Below, one piece after another: positions 16,228-24,651 of a DNA stretch of 64,000 nucleotides; position 1 is the first letter of the stretch; each line of letters opens with the position of its first letter. The notes under the pieces are model-generated. The model was not told where the DNA came from. It saw only the letters and a list, made by a program, of their open reading frames with translations, and did not search any database. Source of the stretch: Belnapia sp. F-4-1 (GTDB taxonomy: Bacteria; Pseudomonadota; Alphaproteobacteria; Acetobacterales; Acetobacteraceae). The stretch is taken from positions 4,235,430-4,299,429 of the forward strand of contig NZ_KN676113.1 of NCBI RefSeq assembly GCF_000802185.1, read 5' to 3'. The position numbers and the translations under genes were made by a program.

Positions 16228-16965
16228 TCAGCGCCCCAGATAGACTTCGATGACCCGCGGGTCGTTCTGGACATGGTCGATGCTGCCCTCGGAGAGCATC
16301 GAGCCCTCGCAGAGCACCGTGACCTTGCTGCCGAGGGCGCGGACGAATTCCAGGTCGTGCTCGACGACGACGACGCTGCGCTCCCCGGCGATGCGGACCA
16401 GCAGCGCCGCCGTATGCTCCGTCTCTTGGTCGGTCATGCCGGCGACGGGCTCGTCGACCAGCAGCAGCTCCGGATCCTGCATCAGCAGCATGCCGATCTC
16501 GAGCCATTGCCGCTGGCCGTGGCTGAGGATGGCGGCGCGGTCCTGGGCGCGGGATGCGAGGCCGACTTCCTCCATCACTGCCTCGATGCGGCGGCGGGCC
16601 TCGCCGGTCAGCACCCAACGGAGGCAGGAGAAGGGGCCGCGCGGGGCCTTGAGCGCGAGTTCGAGGTTCTCGAAGACGGTCAGCGCGTCGAACATCGTCG
16701 GCTTCTGGAATTTCCGGCCGATGCCGAGATTGGCGATGGTGGCCTCGTCGAGCTTCGTCAGGTCGTGCTCGCGGAAGCGGACGACGCCGGCGGTAGGCCG
16801 CGTCTTGCCGGTGATGACGTCCATCATCGTCGTCTTGCCGGCGCCGTTCGGGCCGATGATGGCGCGCAGCTCGCCGGCATCGACGATGAGGGAGAGGCTG
16901 TTGAGGGCCTTGAAGCCGTCGAAGACGACCGAGACGCCGTCGAGATAGAGGACGGGCTCGGTCAT
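16228..16965 (-). CDS. urtD: Urea ABC transporter ATP-binding subunit UrtD
   Basis: 245 residues. Walker A is 'IGPNGAGKTTMMDVITGKTRP' and the signature region is 'LSHGQRQWLEIGMLL', the LSHGQ variant characteristic of UrtD. Walker B is 'LLLVDEPVAGMTDQETE', followed by 'VVVEHDLEFVRAL'. A LivG-type Q-loop stretch 'GRKFQKPTMFDALTVFENLELAL' is present. Partner of UrtE in the urea importer. ATG 16965 overlaps the urtC stop by 4 bp (ATGA), so translation is coupled. Confidence 0.95.
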   Translation of the reverse strand: MTEPVLYLDGVSVVFDGFKALNSLSLIVDAGELRAIIGPNGAGKTTMMDVITGKTRPTAGVVRFREHDLTKLDEATIANLGIGRKFQKPTMFDALTVFENLELALKAPRGPFSCLRWVLTGEARRRIEAVMEEVGLASRAQDRAAILSHGQRQWLEIGMLLMQDPELLLVDEPVAGMTDQETEHTAALLVRIAGERSVVVVEHDLEFVRALGSKVTVLCEGSMLSEGSIDHVQNDPRVIEVYLGR

Positions 16966-18056
16966 TTCGGCGCCTTGGAGAAGAGGCCGATCAGGCCGCG
17001 GGGGAGGAAGAGCGTCACCGCCACGAACAATCCGCCGAGGGCGAAGAGCCAGAGGTCGGGGGCGACGGTCGTCAGCCAGGTCTTCAGCGCGTTGACCGAG
17101 AAGGCGCCGAGCAGGGCGCCGACCAGCGTGCCGCGACCGCCGACCGCGACCCAGATCACCGCCTCGATGCTGTTGCCGGGGCTGAACTCGCCGGGGTTGA
17201 TGATGCCGACCTGGGGGACGTAGAGCGCGCCGGCGAGCCCCGCGATCATCGCCGAAAGGACGAAGACGAAGAGCTTGTGCTGCGTCACGTCGTAGCCGAG
17301 GAAGCGCACGCGGCTCTCGGCGTCGCGGATGGCGACGAGGACGCGGCCGAGCTTCGAGCGGGTGATGGACGAGCAGAGCCAGAGGGCGGCGAGGAGGAGC
17401 AGCAGCGAGGCGTAGAACAGCGCGCTGCGGGCCGTCGGCGTGTTCAGCGGCATGCCCAGCAGCTCCTTGAAGTCGGTGAAGCCGTTATTGCCGCCGAAGC
17501 CCATGTCGTTGCGGAAGAAGGCGAGCATCAGCGCATAGGTCAGCGCCTGGGTGATGATGGAGAGATAGACGCCGGTGATGCGGCTGCGGAAGGCGAGGTA
17601 GCCGACGATGCCGGCCAGCAGGCCGGGCACGGCGACGGCCATCAGGATGGCGAAGGGGAAGTGGTCGAAGCCTAGCCAGTACCAGGGCAGCTCCCGGTAG
17701 CCGAGGAACACCATGAAATCGGGCAGCACCGGGTGGCCGTAGACGCCGCGCGGGCCGATCAGCCGCATCAGATGCATGCCGATCGCGTAGCCGCCGAGGG
17801 CGAAGAAGGCGCCATGGCCGAGCGAGAGGATGCCGGCATAGCCCCAGGCGAGGTCGATGGCCAGCGCCAGGATCGCGTAGGTGATCCACTTGCCGGTGAT
17901 GCTGACGATGAAGTCCGAGACATGGAGCGCGCTGTCGGCCGGCAGGCGGTTCAGCGCCGGCAGCATGGCGAGCAGCAGCACGGCGCCGATCAGCACCAGG
18001 CGCAGCGTCATGCGCCCGAAGCCGCCGGGCGCGGGCGCGGCGAGAGAGGCGCTCAT
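16962..18056 (-). CDS. urtC: Urea ABC transporter permease UrtC
   Basis: 364 residues with about 10 hydrophobic spans, a LivM-type inner-membrane permease. After a short N-terminal span the motif 'LAIDLAWGYAGILSLGHGAFFALGGYAIGMHLM' marks the branched-chain/urea permease family. The EAA-like loop 'GRVLVAIRDAESRVRFLGYDV' contacts the ATPases. 'PNFGGNNGFTDF'-like segments appear here as 'GFGGNNGFTDFKELLG', characteristic of UrtC. ATG 18056 overlaps urtB by 4 bp. With UrtB it forms the membrane channel for urea. Confidence 0.95.
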   Translation of the reverse strand: MSASLAAPAPGGFGRMTLRLVLIGAVLLLAMLPALNRLPADSALHVSDFIVSITGKWITYAILALAIDLAWGYAGILSLGHGAFFALGGYAIGMHLMRLIGPRGVYGHPVLPDFMVFLGYRELPWYWLGFDHFPFAILMAVAVPGLLAGIVGYLAFRSRITGVYLSIITQALTYALMLAFFRNDMGFGGNNGFTDFKELLGMPLNTPTARSALFYASLLLLLAALWLCSSITRSKLGRVLVAIRDAESRVRFLGYDVTQHKLFVFVLSAMIAGLAGALYVPQVGIINPGEFSPGNSIEAVIWVAVGGRGTLVGALLGAFSVNALKTWLTTVAPDLWLFALGGLFVAVTLFLPRGLIGLFSKAPK

Positions 18057-19612
18057 GATTCGGCGGCCCTGCCCTTGAGTGCGAAGAGGCCTCGCGGCCT
18101 GCGCTGGATGAACAGCATGATGGCGACGAGGACGAAGACCTTGGCCAGCACCGCGCCCGCATAGGGCTCCAGCACCTTGTTGACGACGCCGAGCGTCAGC
18201 GCGCCGACCAGCGTGCCGGCGAGCGAGCCGACGCCGCCAAAGACGACGACCATGAAGCTGTCGATGATGTAGCCGGTGCCGAGATTGGGCGAGACGTTGT
18301 CGATCTGGCTCAGCGCGACGCCCGCCATGCCGGCGATGCCGGAGCCGAATGCGAAGGTCAGCGCATCAACGCGGCCGGTGCGGATGCCCATCGTCGCGGC
18401 GATGCGGCGGTTCTGCACGACGGCGCGCATCTCGAGGCCGAAGCGGGTAAAGCGGATGGCCGCGATCACCAGCAGCAGCACGGCGATGCCGAAGACGATG
18501 ATCCAGAGGCGGTTCTGCGTCACCGCGATGCCGCCGGGGAGCATCAGCGTGCCCTGCATCCAGGCGGGCGAGGCGACCTCGCGGTTCTGCGCGCCGAAGA
18601 TAGTGCGGACCGCCTGCTGCAGGATCATGCCGACGCCGAAGGTCATCAGCAGCGTCTCGAGCGGCCGGCCGTAGAGATGGCGGATCAGCCCGCGCTCCAG
18701 CGCTGCGCCCGCGGCGGCGGCGATGAGGAAGGCGGCGGGAACGGAGAGCGGCAGCGACCAGGGGGCGAGCCAGGGGATGCCGCGGCAGGCCTCCTGCACC
18801 ATGAAGGTGGCATAGGCGCCGAGCATGACGAACTCGCCATGCGCCATGTTGATGACGCCCATGACGCCGAAGGTGACCGCGAGGCCGAGCGCGGCGAGCA
18901 GCAGCACGGAGCCGAGGGAGAGGCCCTGGAACAGCGTCTCGGCCGCACGGCGGATCGAGAGAGAACGCTCGATGCTGGCAATGGAGATGTCGATGGCGGT
19001 GACGAGCGTGGGGTTGGCGGCGCGGGCCTCGATCAGCAGGGCGCGGGCCTCGACCGTGCCGGCGGCGCCGAGGCGGGCGATGGCGTCGCGCTTGGCCTCC
19101 TCGTCGGGAGCGACGAGCTGGGCGGCGGCCAGCGCCAGGACGAGCTTCGCCTTGACGCCGGCATCGGTCTCGCGGGCGATGGCGGCCTGGAGCGTCGGCA
19201 CGTCCTCGGCGCTGCGGCTGCGGAAGATGGCCTCGGCGGCGGCGCCGCGTTCCGCCGCATCGGGCGAGACGAGTTGCAGGCGGCCGAGGGCGCCGCGGAG
19301 CGCCTGACGGACGCGGTTGTTGAGGCGGACGGTCTCGGCGCCGGATGCGTCGGCGGGCTGCCCGGTGGCGGCGTCGGTATTGCCGGGCAGGAGGAGGCGG
19401 CCATCGGCGTGCTTCTGCAACTGGCCGGCTTGCAGGGCGCGGAGGATGGGCAGGGCGCGCGGGTCGCCGAGGGCGCCGAGCTGCTCGACAGAGGTGGCGA
19501 TGTCGCCGAAGCCGCCGGCAAGGCCGGGCAGCGCGGCGGTGAAGGCGTCCTGCGCCCGGGCCGGCAGCGCCAGCCAGAGCAGCACGCCCAGGGCCAGGAG
19601 AAGGTTCTTCAT
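18053..19612 (-). CDS. urtB: Urea ABC transporter permease UrtB
   Basis: 519 residues from ATG 19612. A signal-like start (MKNLLLALGVLLWLALPARAQ) precedes a soluble region of about 200 residues with alpha-helical, HEAT-like repeats ('DPRALPILRALQAGQL', 'VPTLQAAIARETDAGVKAKL'). The LivH-type permease then follows: 'GLAVTFGVMGVINMAHGEFVMLGAYATF', 'LIRHLYGRPLETLLMTFGVGMIL' and the EAA loop 'EMRAVVQNRRIAATMGIRTGRVDALTF'. The extra periplasmic N-domain is normal for UrtB. Longer starts upstream add unrelated Arg-rich sequence. It follows urtA by 53 bp. Confidence 0.95.
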   Translation of the reverse strand: MKNLLLALGVLLWLALPARAQDAFTAALPGLAGGFGDIATSVEQLGALGDPRALPILRALQAGQLQKHADGRLLLPGNTDAATGQPADASGAETVRLNNRVRQALRGALGRLQLVSPDAAERGAAAEAIFRSRSAEDVPTLQAAIARETDAGVKAKLVLALAAAQLVAPDEEAKRDAIARLGAAGTVEARALLIEARAANPTLVTAIDISIASIERSLSIRRAAETLFQGLSLGSVLLLAALGLAVTFGVMGVINMAHGEFVMLGAYATFMVQEACRGIPWLAPWSLPLSVPAAFLIAAAAGAALERGLIRHLYGRPLETLLMTFGVGMILQQAVRTIFGAQNREVASPAWMQGTLMLPGGIAVTQNRLWIIVFGIAVLLLVIAAIRFTRFGLEMRAVVQNRRIAATMGIRTGRVDALTFAFGSGIAGMAGVALSQIDNVSPNLGTGYIIDSFMVVVFGGVGSLAGTLVGALTLGVVNKVLEPYAGAVLAKVFVLVAIMLFIQRRPRGLFALKGRAAES

Positions 19613-19665
19613 GAGTGCTTTCGGGAAGGGGCGGCGCCGAGGGAGACCCGGCGCCGCCATCAGGC

Positions 19666-20910
19666 TCAGCGACGGCGGTTCGCGTTCTCGGGGATGAAGG
19701 GCGACCAGTTCTCGGCCTTCACCGCGTTCGGCGTCTTCCAGACGATGTTGAACTGGCCGTCCTCCTGCACCTCGCCGATGAGGACGGGCTTCGAGAGGTG
19801 ATGGTTGGGCAGCATCTCCTCCTCGTAGCCGCAGGGGGCCATCAGCTTCTGGCCGATCATTGCGGCGCGGACATCGTCGACCTTGGTGGACTTCGCGCGC
19901 TCGACGGCCTGGGTCCACATGCGGAAGCCGGTGTAGGTGGCCTCCATCGGGTCGTTCGTCACGCGCTTCGGGTTCTTGATGTAGCTCTGCCAGAGCTGCT
20001 TGAACTCGGTGTTCGGCGCGCCCTGCACTGACATGAAGTAGTTCCACGCCGCCAGGTGGCCGACCAGCGGCTTGGTGTCGATGCCGGCCAGCTCCTCCTC
20101 ACCCACGCTGAAGGCGACGCAGGGGATGTCCTCTGCCTTGATGCCCTGGTTGCCGAGCTCGCGGTAGAAGGGGACGTTGGCGTCGCCGTTGATGGTGGAG
20201 ACGATCGCGGTCTTCTTGCCCTCGGAGGCGAAGCGCTTCACCCGGGCGACGATGCCCTGCCAGTCGCTGTGCCCGAACGGGGTGTACTCCTCCATGATGT
20301 CGGCATCGCCGATGCCCTTCGACTTCAGGAAGCCGCGCAGGATGCGGTTGGTGGTGCGCGGATAGACATAATCGGTACCCAGCAGGGCGATGCGCTTCGC
20401 CTCGCCGCCATCCTTCGACATCAGGTACTCGACGGCGGGGATCGCCTGCTGATTCGGAGCGGCGCCGGTGTAGAAGATGTTCTTGCTCTCCTCCTCGCCC
20501 TCGTACTGGACGGGGTAGAAAAGCATGCCGTTCAACTCCTCGAAGACGGGGAGGACGGATTTGCGGGAGACCGAAGTCCAACAGCCGAAAGTGACGTCCA
20601 CCTTGTGGACCTGCAGCAGCTCGCGCGCCTTTTCGGCGAAGAGCGGCCAATTGGAGGCCGGGTCGACCACCACCGCCTCGACCTTGCGGCCCATCACGCC
20701 GCCCTTGGCGTTCACCCAGTCCACCATCATCAGCACGGTGTCGCGCAGCGCGGTCTCGCTGATCGCCATGGTGCCGGAAAGGGAGTGCAGCACGCCCACC
20801 TTGATGGGCGTGCCCTGGCCGAAGGCCGGGCGGAGGGCGGGCATGGCGAGGGCGGCGCCGAAGCCGCCGAGCGCCGCGCGCCGGGTGAGGGTGGGGGAGG
20901 TCGAGGTCAC
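19666..20910 (-). CDS. urtA: Urea ABC transporter substrate-binding protein UrtA
   Basis: 414 residues from GTG 20910, preceded by AGGAAGGAAG. The export signal carries a twin-arginine pair (LTRRAALGGFGAALAMPAL), so Tat export is possible. The mature protein is a type I periplasmic binding protein: 'IKVGVLHSLSGTMAISETALRD', 'FGCWTSVSRKSVLPVFEELNGMLFYPVQYEGEE' and 'YVYPRTTNRILRGFLKSKG' are near-invariant UrtA/AmiC-like stretches that bind urea. First gene of urtABCDE. A leader of about 120 bp separates it from a sigma-54-type promoter, pointing to NtrC control by nitrogen status. Confidence 0.95.
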   Translation of the reverse strand: MTSTSPTLTRRAALGGFGAALAMPALRPAFGQGTPIKVGVLHSLSGTMAISETALRDTVLMMVDWVNAKGGVMGRKVEAVVVDPASNWPLFAEKARELLQVHKVDVTFGCWTSVSRKSVLPVFEELNGMLFYPVQYEGEEESKNIFYTGAAPNQQAIPAVEYLMSKDGGEAKRIALLGTDYVYPRTTNRILRGFLKSKGIGDADIMEEYTPFGHSDWQGIVARVKRFASEGKKTAIVSTINGDANVPFYRELGNQGIKAEDIPCVAFSVGEEELAGIDTKPLVGHLAAWNYFMSVQGAPNTEFKQLWQSYIKNPKRVTNDPMEATYTGFRMWTQAVERAKSTKVDDVRAAMIGQKLMAPCGYEEEMLPNHHLSKPVLIGEVQEDGQFNIVWKTPNAVKAENWSPFIPENANRRR

Positions 20911-21040
20911 CTGTTCTTCCTTCCTTGTTCAGACCTTGGCCTTCAATCCTGAGGGTTGTGTTCCCTCGGGCCTGTGCAGCCTTGGCGGCGAGCAGCCGCA
21001 TCACTCCGTGGGGCGGGGTGCCGGGTTGCGCTCAAGCCAC

Positions 21041-21056
21041 TGCGAGATGCGTGCCA
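21041..21056 (-). promoter_or_regulatory. Sigma-54 (-24/-12) promoter upstream of urtA
   Basis: The minus strand reads TGGCACG-N4-TCGCA, one mismatch from the sigma-54 consensus TGGCACG-N4-TTGCA, with exact GG/GC spacing. Transcription would start near 21030 and run into urtA about 120 bases later. Sigma-54 with NtrC commonly drives urea uptake operons. The match is seen directly; use by NtrC is inferred. Confidence 0.78.
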
Positions 21057-21078
21057 GAAGCAGGAGGCTGGGGTCACT

Positions 21079-21116
21079 CACCTGCGAGCCGAATTTGCCT
21101 CAAAAATGCGCAGGTG
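21079..21116. promoter_or_regulatory. Inverted repeat upstream of the urt promoter, possible activator site
   Basis: The 8-bp arms cacctgcg (21079-21086) and cgcaggtg (21109-21116) are perfect inverted repeats with a 22-bp, AT-richer spacer, 23-60 bp upstream of the -24 element. The position is close but compatible with an enhancer-binding protein. It does not closely match the classic NtrC half-site, so the binding protein is unknown. Confidence 0.45.
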
Positions 21117-21125
21117 GATTGAATT

Positions 21126-22052
21126 TCATCGCATACTGGGTGCCGGACGGGCAGGGCGGTTCACCAGCCAGAGGCCGAGCACCACCAGGGCCAGCGCGGC
21201 GCCGAACAGGTGGCCGAGCGGCTCGCCAAGCAGCACCGCCCCGGCCAGCACGCCGAAGATGGGCGTCAGCACGCTGAAGGCGGCCAGCCGCGAGGCGGAG
21301 TGTTGCGAGACCAGCCAGAACCAGAGCGCGTAGCTGGCGCCCGCGATGACGGCCCCTTGGTAGATCAGGGCGCCGATGACGAGTGGGCGGGGCTCGATGC
21401 GCCATGCCTCGCCCATCAGCGGCGAGGCGATCAGCAGAAGCGGTGCCGAGACGGCGAGCTGATAGAGCAGCACCGTCATCGCCGGCGCGCGGCGCAAGGC
21501 CGAGGCCTTCACCAGCACCGTCGTCGCGCCCCAAAGCCCGCCGGCCAGCAGGCAGAGCACGTCGCCAAGCAGGGCCCGCTCGCCGGCCGGGGCGAAGAGT
21601 CCTTCGAAGAAGGCGAGGACCAGCCCGCCGAAGGCGACCAGCAGGCCGATGGCCTTGGCCTGCGTCAGCCGGTCGTCGGGGATGAGCCAGTGGGCGCCGA
21701 GCGCCACGAAGAAGGGCGCGCCGTAGAGGAAGACGACGCCGCGCGAGGCCGTCGTCAGCCCGACGCCGACATAGAGGGCGATGAACTCGACGGCGAAGAG
21801 CAGGCCTGCGAGAAGGCCCGGGACAAGGGTGCCGTCGCGGCGCCAAAGGCCGAAGTGGATGCCGCGCCAGCGGCACCAGGCGACGAGCAGCAAGGCGGCG
21901 ATGGTGGAGCGCAGCCCCGCCTGCAGCACGGGCGGGATGCCTTGGTTGCCGAGTTTCATCGCCACGAGGTTCAGCCCCCAGACGAGGCAGAGCAGCAACA
22001 TCAGGCCCACGGCCCTTGGCGGAAGTGCGCCGCCGCGCATCGAGTCAGGCAT
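21126..22052 (-). CDS. DMT-superfamily transporter (two EamA domains)
   Basis: 308 residues, about 10 transmembrane helices arranged as two EamA repeats. The first starts 'LMLLLCLVWGLNLVAMKLGNQGIPPVL' and the second 'LLGDVLCLLAGGLWGATTVLVKASAL'. The ends of the repeats, 'VGLTTASRGVVFLYGAPFFVALGAHWL' and 'VLTPIFGVLAGAVLLGEPLGHLFGAALALVVLGL', match the family. It probably exports an amino acid or similar metabolite; specificity cannot be read. It lies upstream of urtA on the same strand, but the sigma-54 promoter in between argues for separate transcription. It is divergent from the MBL-fold gene by 76 bp. Confidence 0.88.
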   Translation of the reverse strand: MPDSMRGGALPPRAVGLMLLLCLVWGLNLVAMKLGNQGIPPVLQAGLRSTIAALLLVAWCRWRGIHFGLWRRDGTLVPGLLAGLLFAVEFIALYVGVGLTTASRGVVFLYGAPFFVALGAHWLIPDDRLTQAKAIGLLVAFGGLVLAFFEGLFAPAGERALLGDVLCLLAGGLWGATTVLVKASALRRAPAMTVLLYQLAVSAPLLLIASPLMGEAWRIEPRPLVIGALIYQGAVIAGASYALWFWLVSQHSASRLAAFSVLTPIFGVLAGAVLLGEPLGHLFGAALALVVLGLWLVNRPARPAPSMR

Positions 22053-22128
22053 GGGCTGAGGCTGCGGCCCGCGCGCCGCCGCGTCCAGCCCGCTTGCCCC
22101 CAGGGGTTGGGCTGCCTAGGCTCCGCTC

Positions 22129-22767
22129 ATGCTCAAAGCGGCCATCATCCCCGTCACTCCCTTCCAGCAGAACTGCGCCCTGCTCTGGGACGAGGAAAGT
22201 CTGCGCGGCAGCGTCATCGATCCGGGCGGGGAGGTGGAGCGCATCCTCGCCGCTATCGACGAGCTAAAGATCACCGTCGAGAGCATCCTGCTGACCCATG
22301 GCCATATGGACCACGCGGGCGGCGCGGCGGAGCTGAAGGAGGCGCTGCCCGGTGCGCCACCCGTCATCGGCCCCGACCGGCGCGACGCCTTTCTGCTGGG
22401 GGGGCTGGAGGAGCAGGCGGCGAAATACGGCATGCAGGCGCGCAACCTGGTGCCTGACCAATGGCTGGTTGAGGGCGATACGGTCGCCATCGGCGGCGAG
22501 GAATTCGGCGTGCTGCATTGCCCGGGACATACGCCCGGTCATGTCGCCTTCGTCCAGACAAGGTTGCGGGTCGCCGTGGTCGGCGACGTGCTGTTCCGCG
22601 GCTCGGTCGGCCGTACCGACTTCGCCTATGGCGACCAGGAGGCCCTGCTCGCCGCGATCCATGGGAAGCTGTTGCCGCTCGGCGACGACATCGCCTTCCT
22701 TTGCGGCCATGGCCCTGGCTCGAGCTTCGGCCAGGAACGGCGCAGCAATCCTTTCCTGAGGAGCTGA
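22129..22767 (+). CDS. MBL-fold metallo-hydrolase (YcbL-type glyoxalase II-like)
   Basis: 212 residues. The zinc motif is 'LLTHGHMDHAGGAAELKE' (THxHxDH, about residues 56-62). The other ligands are in 'LHCPGHTPGHVAF', 'VVGDVLFRGSVGRTDFAYGDQEALL' and 'FLCGHGPGSSFGQERRSNPFL'. This compact form without the C-terminal substrate-binding domain of GloB matches the YcbL type II glyoxalases, which hydrolyse S-lactoylglutathione. The gene ends 3 bp before the stop of the convergent PfpI gene. Confidence 0.87.
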   Translation: MLKAAIIPVTPFQQNCALLWDEESLRGSVIDPGGEVERILAAIDELKITVESILLTHGHMDHAGGAAELKEALPGAPPVIGPDRRDAFLLGGLEEQAAKYGMQARNLVPDQWLVEGDTVAIGGEEFGVLHCPGHTPGHVAFVQTRLRVAVVGDVLFRGSVGRTDFAYGDQEALLAAIHGKLLPLGDDIAFLCGHGPGSSFGQERRSNPFLRS

Positions 22768-22770
22768 CGC

Positions 22771-23325
22771 TCAGCGGGAGTGCCGGCCCTCGCGGAATTC
22801 CTCGATCATCTTGCGGATGAAGGCGGGGATGTCGTCCGGCTTGCGCGAGGTGACGAGGCCGCGGTCGGTGACGACCTCGGCATCCTCCCAGCGTGCCCCG
22901 GCATTGGTGAGGTCCACCTTGAGCGAGGGCCAGCTCGTCATCCGCCGCCCCTCGACGCCGCCGGCATCGATTAGCGTCCAGGGCCCATGGCAGATGGCCG
23001 CGATCGGCTTGCCGCTTTGGACGAAGTGCCGGATGAACTCGATCGCCTTCGGCTGCAACCGGAGCTGGTCGGGATTGACCACGCCGCCCGGCAGCATCAG
23101 CGCGTCGTAGCGCCCTGGGTCCGCCCCATCGAGCGGCTGGTCGACCGGGATCGGATCGGCCTTGTCGAGGTGGTTCCAGCCTTGCAGGCTGCCCTCCTTC
23201 GGCGAGACGACATGCACGGTGGCGCCGGCCGCCTTCAGTGCCTTCACCGGCTCCGTCAGCTCGACCTGTTCGACGCCATCCGTCGCCAGCACGGCGACGC
23301 TGCGGCCGCTCAACTCATTCGCCAT
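22771..23325 (-). CDS. PfpI/DJ-1 family type 1 glutamine amidotransferase-like protein
   Basis: 184 residues. The nucleophile elbow is 'IAAICHGPWTLIDAGGV', with the conserved Cys followed by His near residue 106. The N-terminus 'VAVLATDGVEQVELTEPVKAL' supplies the early acidic residue typical of PfpI (Glu near 18-20). 'MTSWPSLKVDLTNAGARWED' and 'VVTDRGLVTSRKPDDIPAF' match the YhbO/YraA branch. These proteins act as deglycases or glyoxalases on methylglyoxal-modified molecules or as general stress factors; the exact activity is debated. A DUF2795 gene lies 12 bp upstream on the same strand, so both are cotranscribed. Confidence 0.88.
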   Translation of the reverse strand: MANELSGRSVAVLATDGVEQVELTEPVKALKAAGATVHVVSPKEGSLQGWNHLDKADPIPVDQPLDGADPGRYDALMLPGGVVNPDQLRLQPKAIEFIRHFVQSGKPIAAICHGPWTLIDAGGVEGRRMTSWPSLKVDLTNAGARWEDAEVVTDRGLVTSRKPDDIPAFIRKMIEEFREGRHSR

Positions 23326-23337
23326 GCGCGGCTCCTT

Positions 23338-23553
23338 TCAACGATCCGGGTTCTGCTCGCCTACCGCCTTCATGACCTCGGCGATGCTGGCGAATTCCTG
23401 CTCGGGCATGGCGCCCAGGAGTTTCATGATGTCCTGATCGGCCCCGTTCTTCTTGGCCTGCTGCACCAGATCCCCTTTCTGCGCGGGGAAGTGCAGGCCC
23501 TTCAGGTGGTGGGTGATGTCGACGGGGGAATGACCGCCAAGGCCTTGTGTCAT
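23338..23553 (-). CDS. DUF2795 domain small protein
   Basis: 71 residues from ATG 23553, with AGGAG eight bases upstream. The motif order 'SPVDITHHLKGLHFPAQKGDLVQQAKKNGADQDIMKLLGAMPE' fits DUF2795, a short helical domain of unknown function common in bacteria. The remaining tail is 'FASIAEVMKAVG'. There is no export signal. Such genes often lie beside general-stress genes. Here the PfpI-family gene follows at 12 bp, so a shared stress-related operon is plausible but unproven. Confidence 0.8.
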   Translation of the reverse strand: MTQGLGGHSPVDITHHLKGLHFPAQKGDLVQQAKKNGADQDIMKLLGAMPEQEFASIAEVMKAVGEQNPDR

Positions 23554-23686
23554 GCTGTGTCTCCTGACGTTGTTCGGCTTGCCCGCTGAACGGGGTGCGC
23601 CGCACCGGGTTGCCCCACTCGGGCTTGCTTGACGGGCCGGTCCGCGAGGCGAATGCTCCCGGCAACGAAAGGTACGGGGAAACGCC

Positions 23687-24649
23687 ATGCTCCACCGACG
23701 CGGGGTGCTTGCCGCCGCCGGCGCCGCCTTGACCACCGTGGCCCGCGCCCAGCCGGCCTGGCCGGACAGGCCGGTCCGCCTGCTGGTCGGCTTTCCTGCC
23801 GGCGGCCCGACCGACTTCGCCGCGCGCTTGTTGCAGGAGCCCTTGCAGGCGCTTTGGGGCCAGCCCCTGGTGGTGGAGAACCGTCCCGGCGCCTCGCAGA
23901 ACATCGCCGTCGAGGCGCTGACGAAGTCACCGCCCGATGGCTATACGCTGCTGCTCTGCACCAGCAACCTGACCAGCAACCCTGCGGTCTTCGCCCGGCT
24001 GCCCTTCGACACGCTGCGCGACGTCACCCCGATCATCGTCATCTATTCCTCGCCGACGGTGCTCTTCACGGGCGCTGATCAGCCCTATCGCAGGGTGCAG
24101 GACGTGATCGAGGCGGCCCTGCGGCAGCCGGGGCTGGCCGCGGCCACGTCCGGCGTCGCCACATCGGGCCACTTCGCCACGGAGATGTTCATGCGCGCGG
24201 CGAAGGTCGAGCTGACGCATGTGCCCTATCGCGGTGCCGTGCCGGCGATGCAGGACGTGATCGGCGGCCGCGTGCCGATCACCTTCTCCACGCTCTCCGG
24301 TGCCATTGGCCTCGCCCGCGACGGCAAGCTCCGCCCGATCGCCGTTGCCGCCCCGCGCCGCGCCCGCGCCTTTCCCGATGTGCCGACCATGGCGGAGCAG
24401 GGTATCGAGATCCGCGACACCTCGCCCTGGTACAGCTTCGCCGGGCCGGCCGGCATGCCGGAGGCACTCGTCGCCCGGATCGCCGCGGATGTGCAGGCGC
24501 TGCTGCGCCGCCCGGAGATCATCGCCCGCATCGAGGAAGCGGCCGGCGTGGTGGAGGGCGAGGGGCCGGCCGAGTTCCGCAAGCGCATCCCGCGCGAGAT
24601 CGCGGTGAATGCCGAAGTCGCCAAGCTCGCCAACATCCGGATCGAATAG
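23687..24649 (+). CDS. Bug-family tripartite-tricarboxylate-transporter substrate-binding protein (TctC-like)
   Basis: 320 residues with a signal peptide (MLHRRGVLAAAGAALTTVARAQ) that contains a weak Tat-like HRRGVLAAAG. The mature start 'WPDRPVRLLVGFPAGGPTDFAAR' and 'VVENRPGASQNIA' are the Bug signature, followed by 'PDGYTLLLCTSN', 'HVPYRGAVPAMQDVIGGRVPITF' and 'DVPTMAEQGIE'. It binds a carboxylate in the periplasm. TctA/TctB permease genes are not adjacent, which is common because Bug proteins are amplified as orphans. It ends 2 bp before the convergent chemoreceptor gene. Confidence 0.9.
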   Translation: MLHRRGVLAAAGAALTTVARAQPAWPDRPVRLLVGFPAGGPTDFAARLLQEPLQALWGQPLVVENRPGASQNIAVEALTKSPPDGYTLLLCTSNLTSNPAVFARLPFDTLRDVTPIIVIYSSPTVLFTGADQPYRRVQDVIEAALRQPGLAAATSGVATSGHFATEMFMRAAKVELTHVPYRGAVPAMQDVIGGRVPITFSTLSGAIGLARDGKLRPIAVAAPRRARAFPDVPTMAEQGIEIRDTSPWYSFAGPAGMPEALVARIAADVQALLRRPEIIARIEEAAGVVEGEGPAEFRKRIPREIAVNAEVAKLANIRIE

Positions 24650-24651
24650 GC

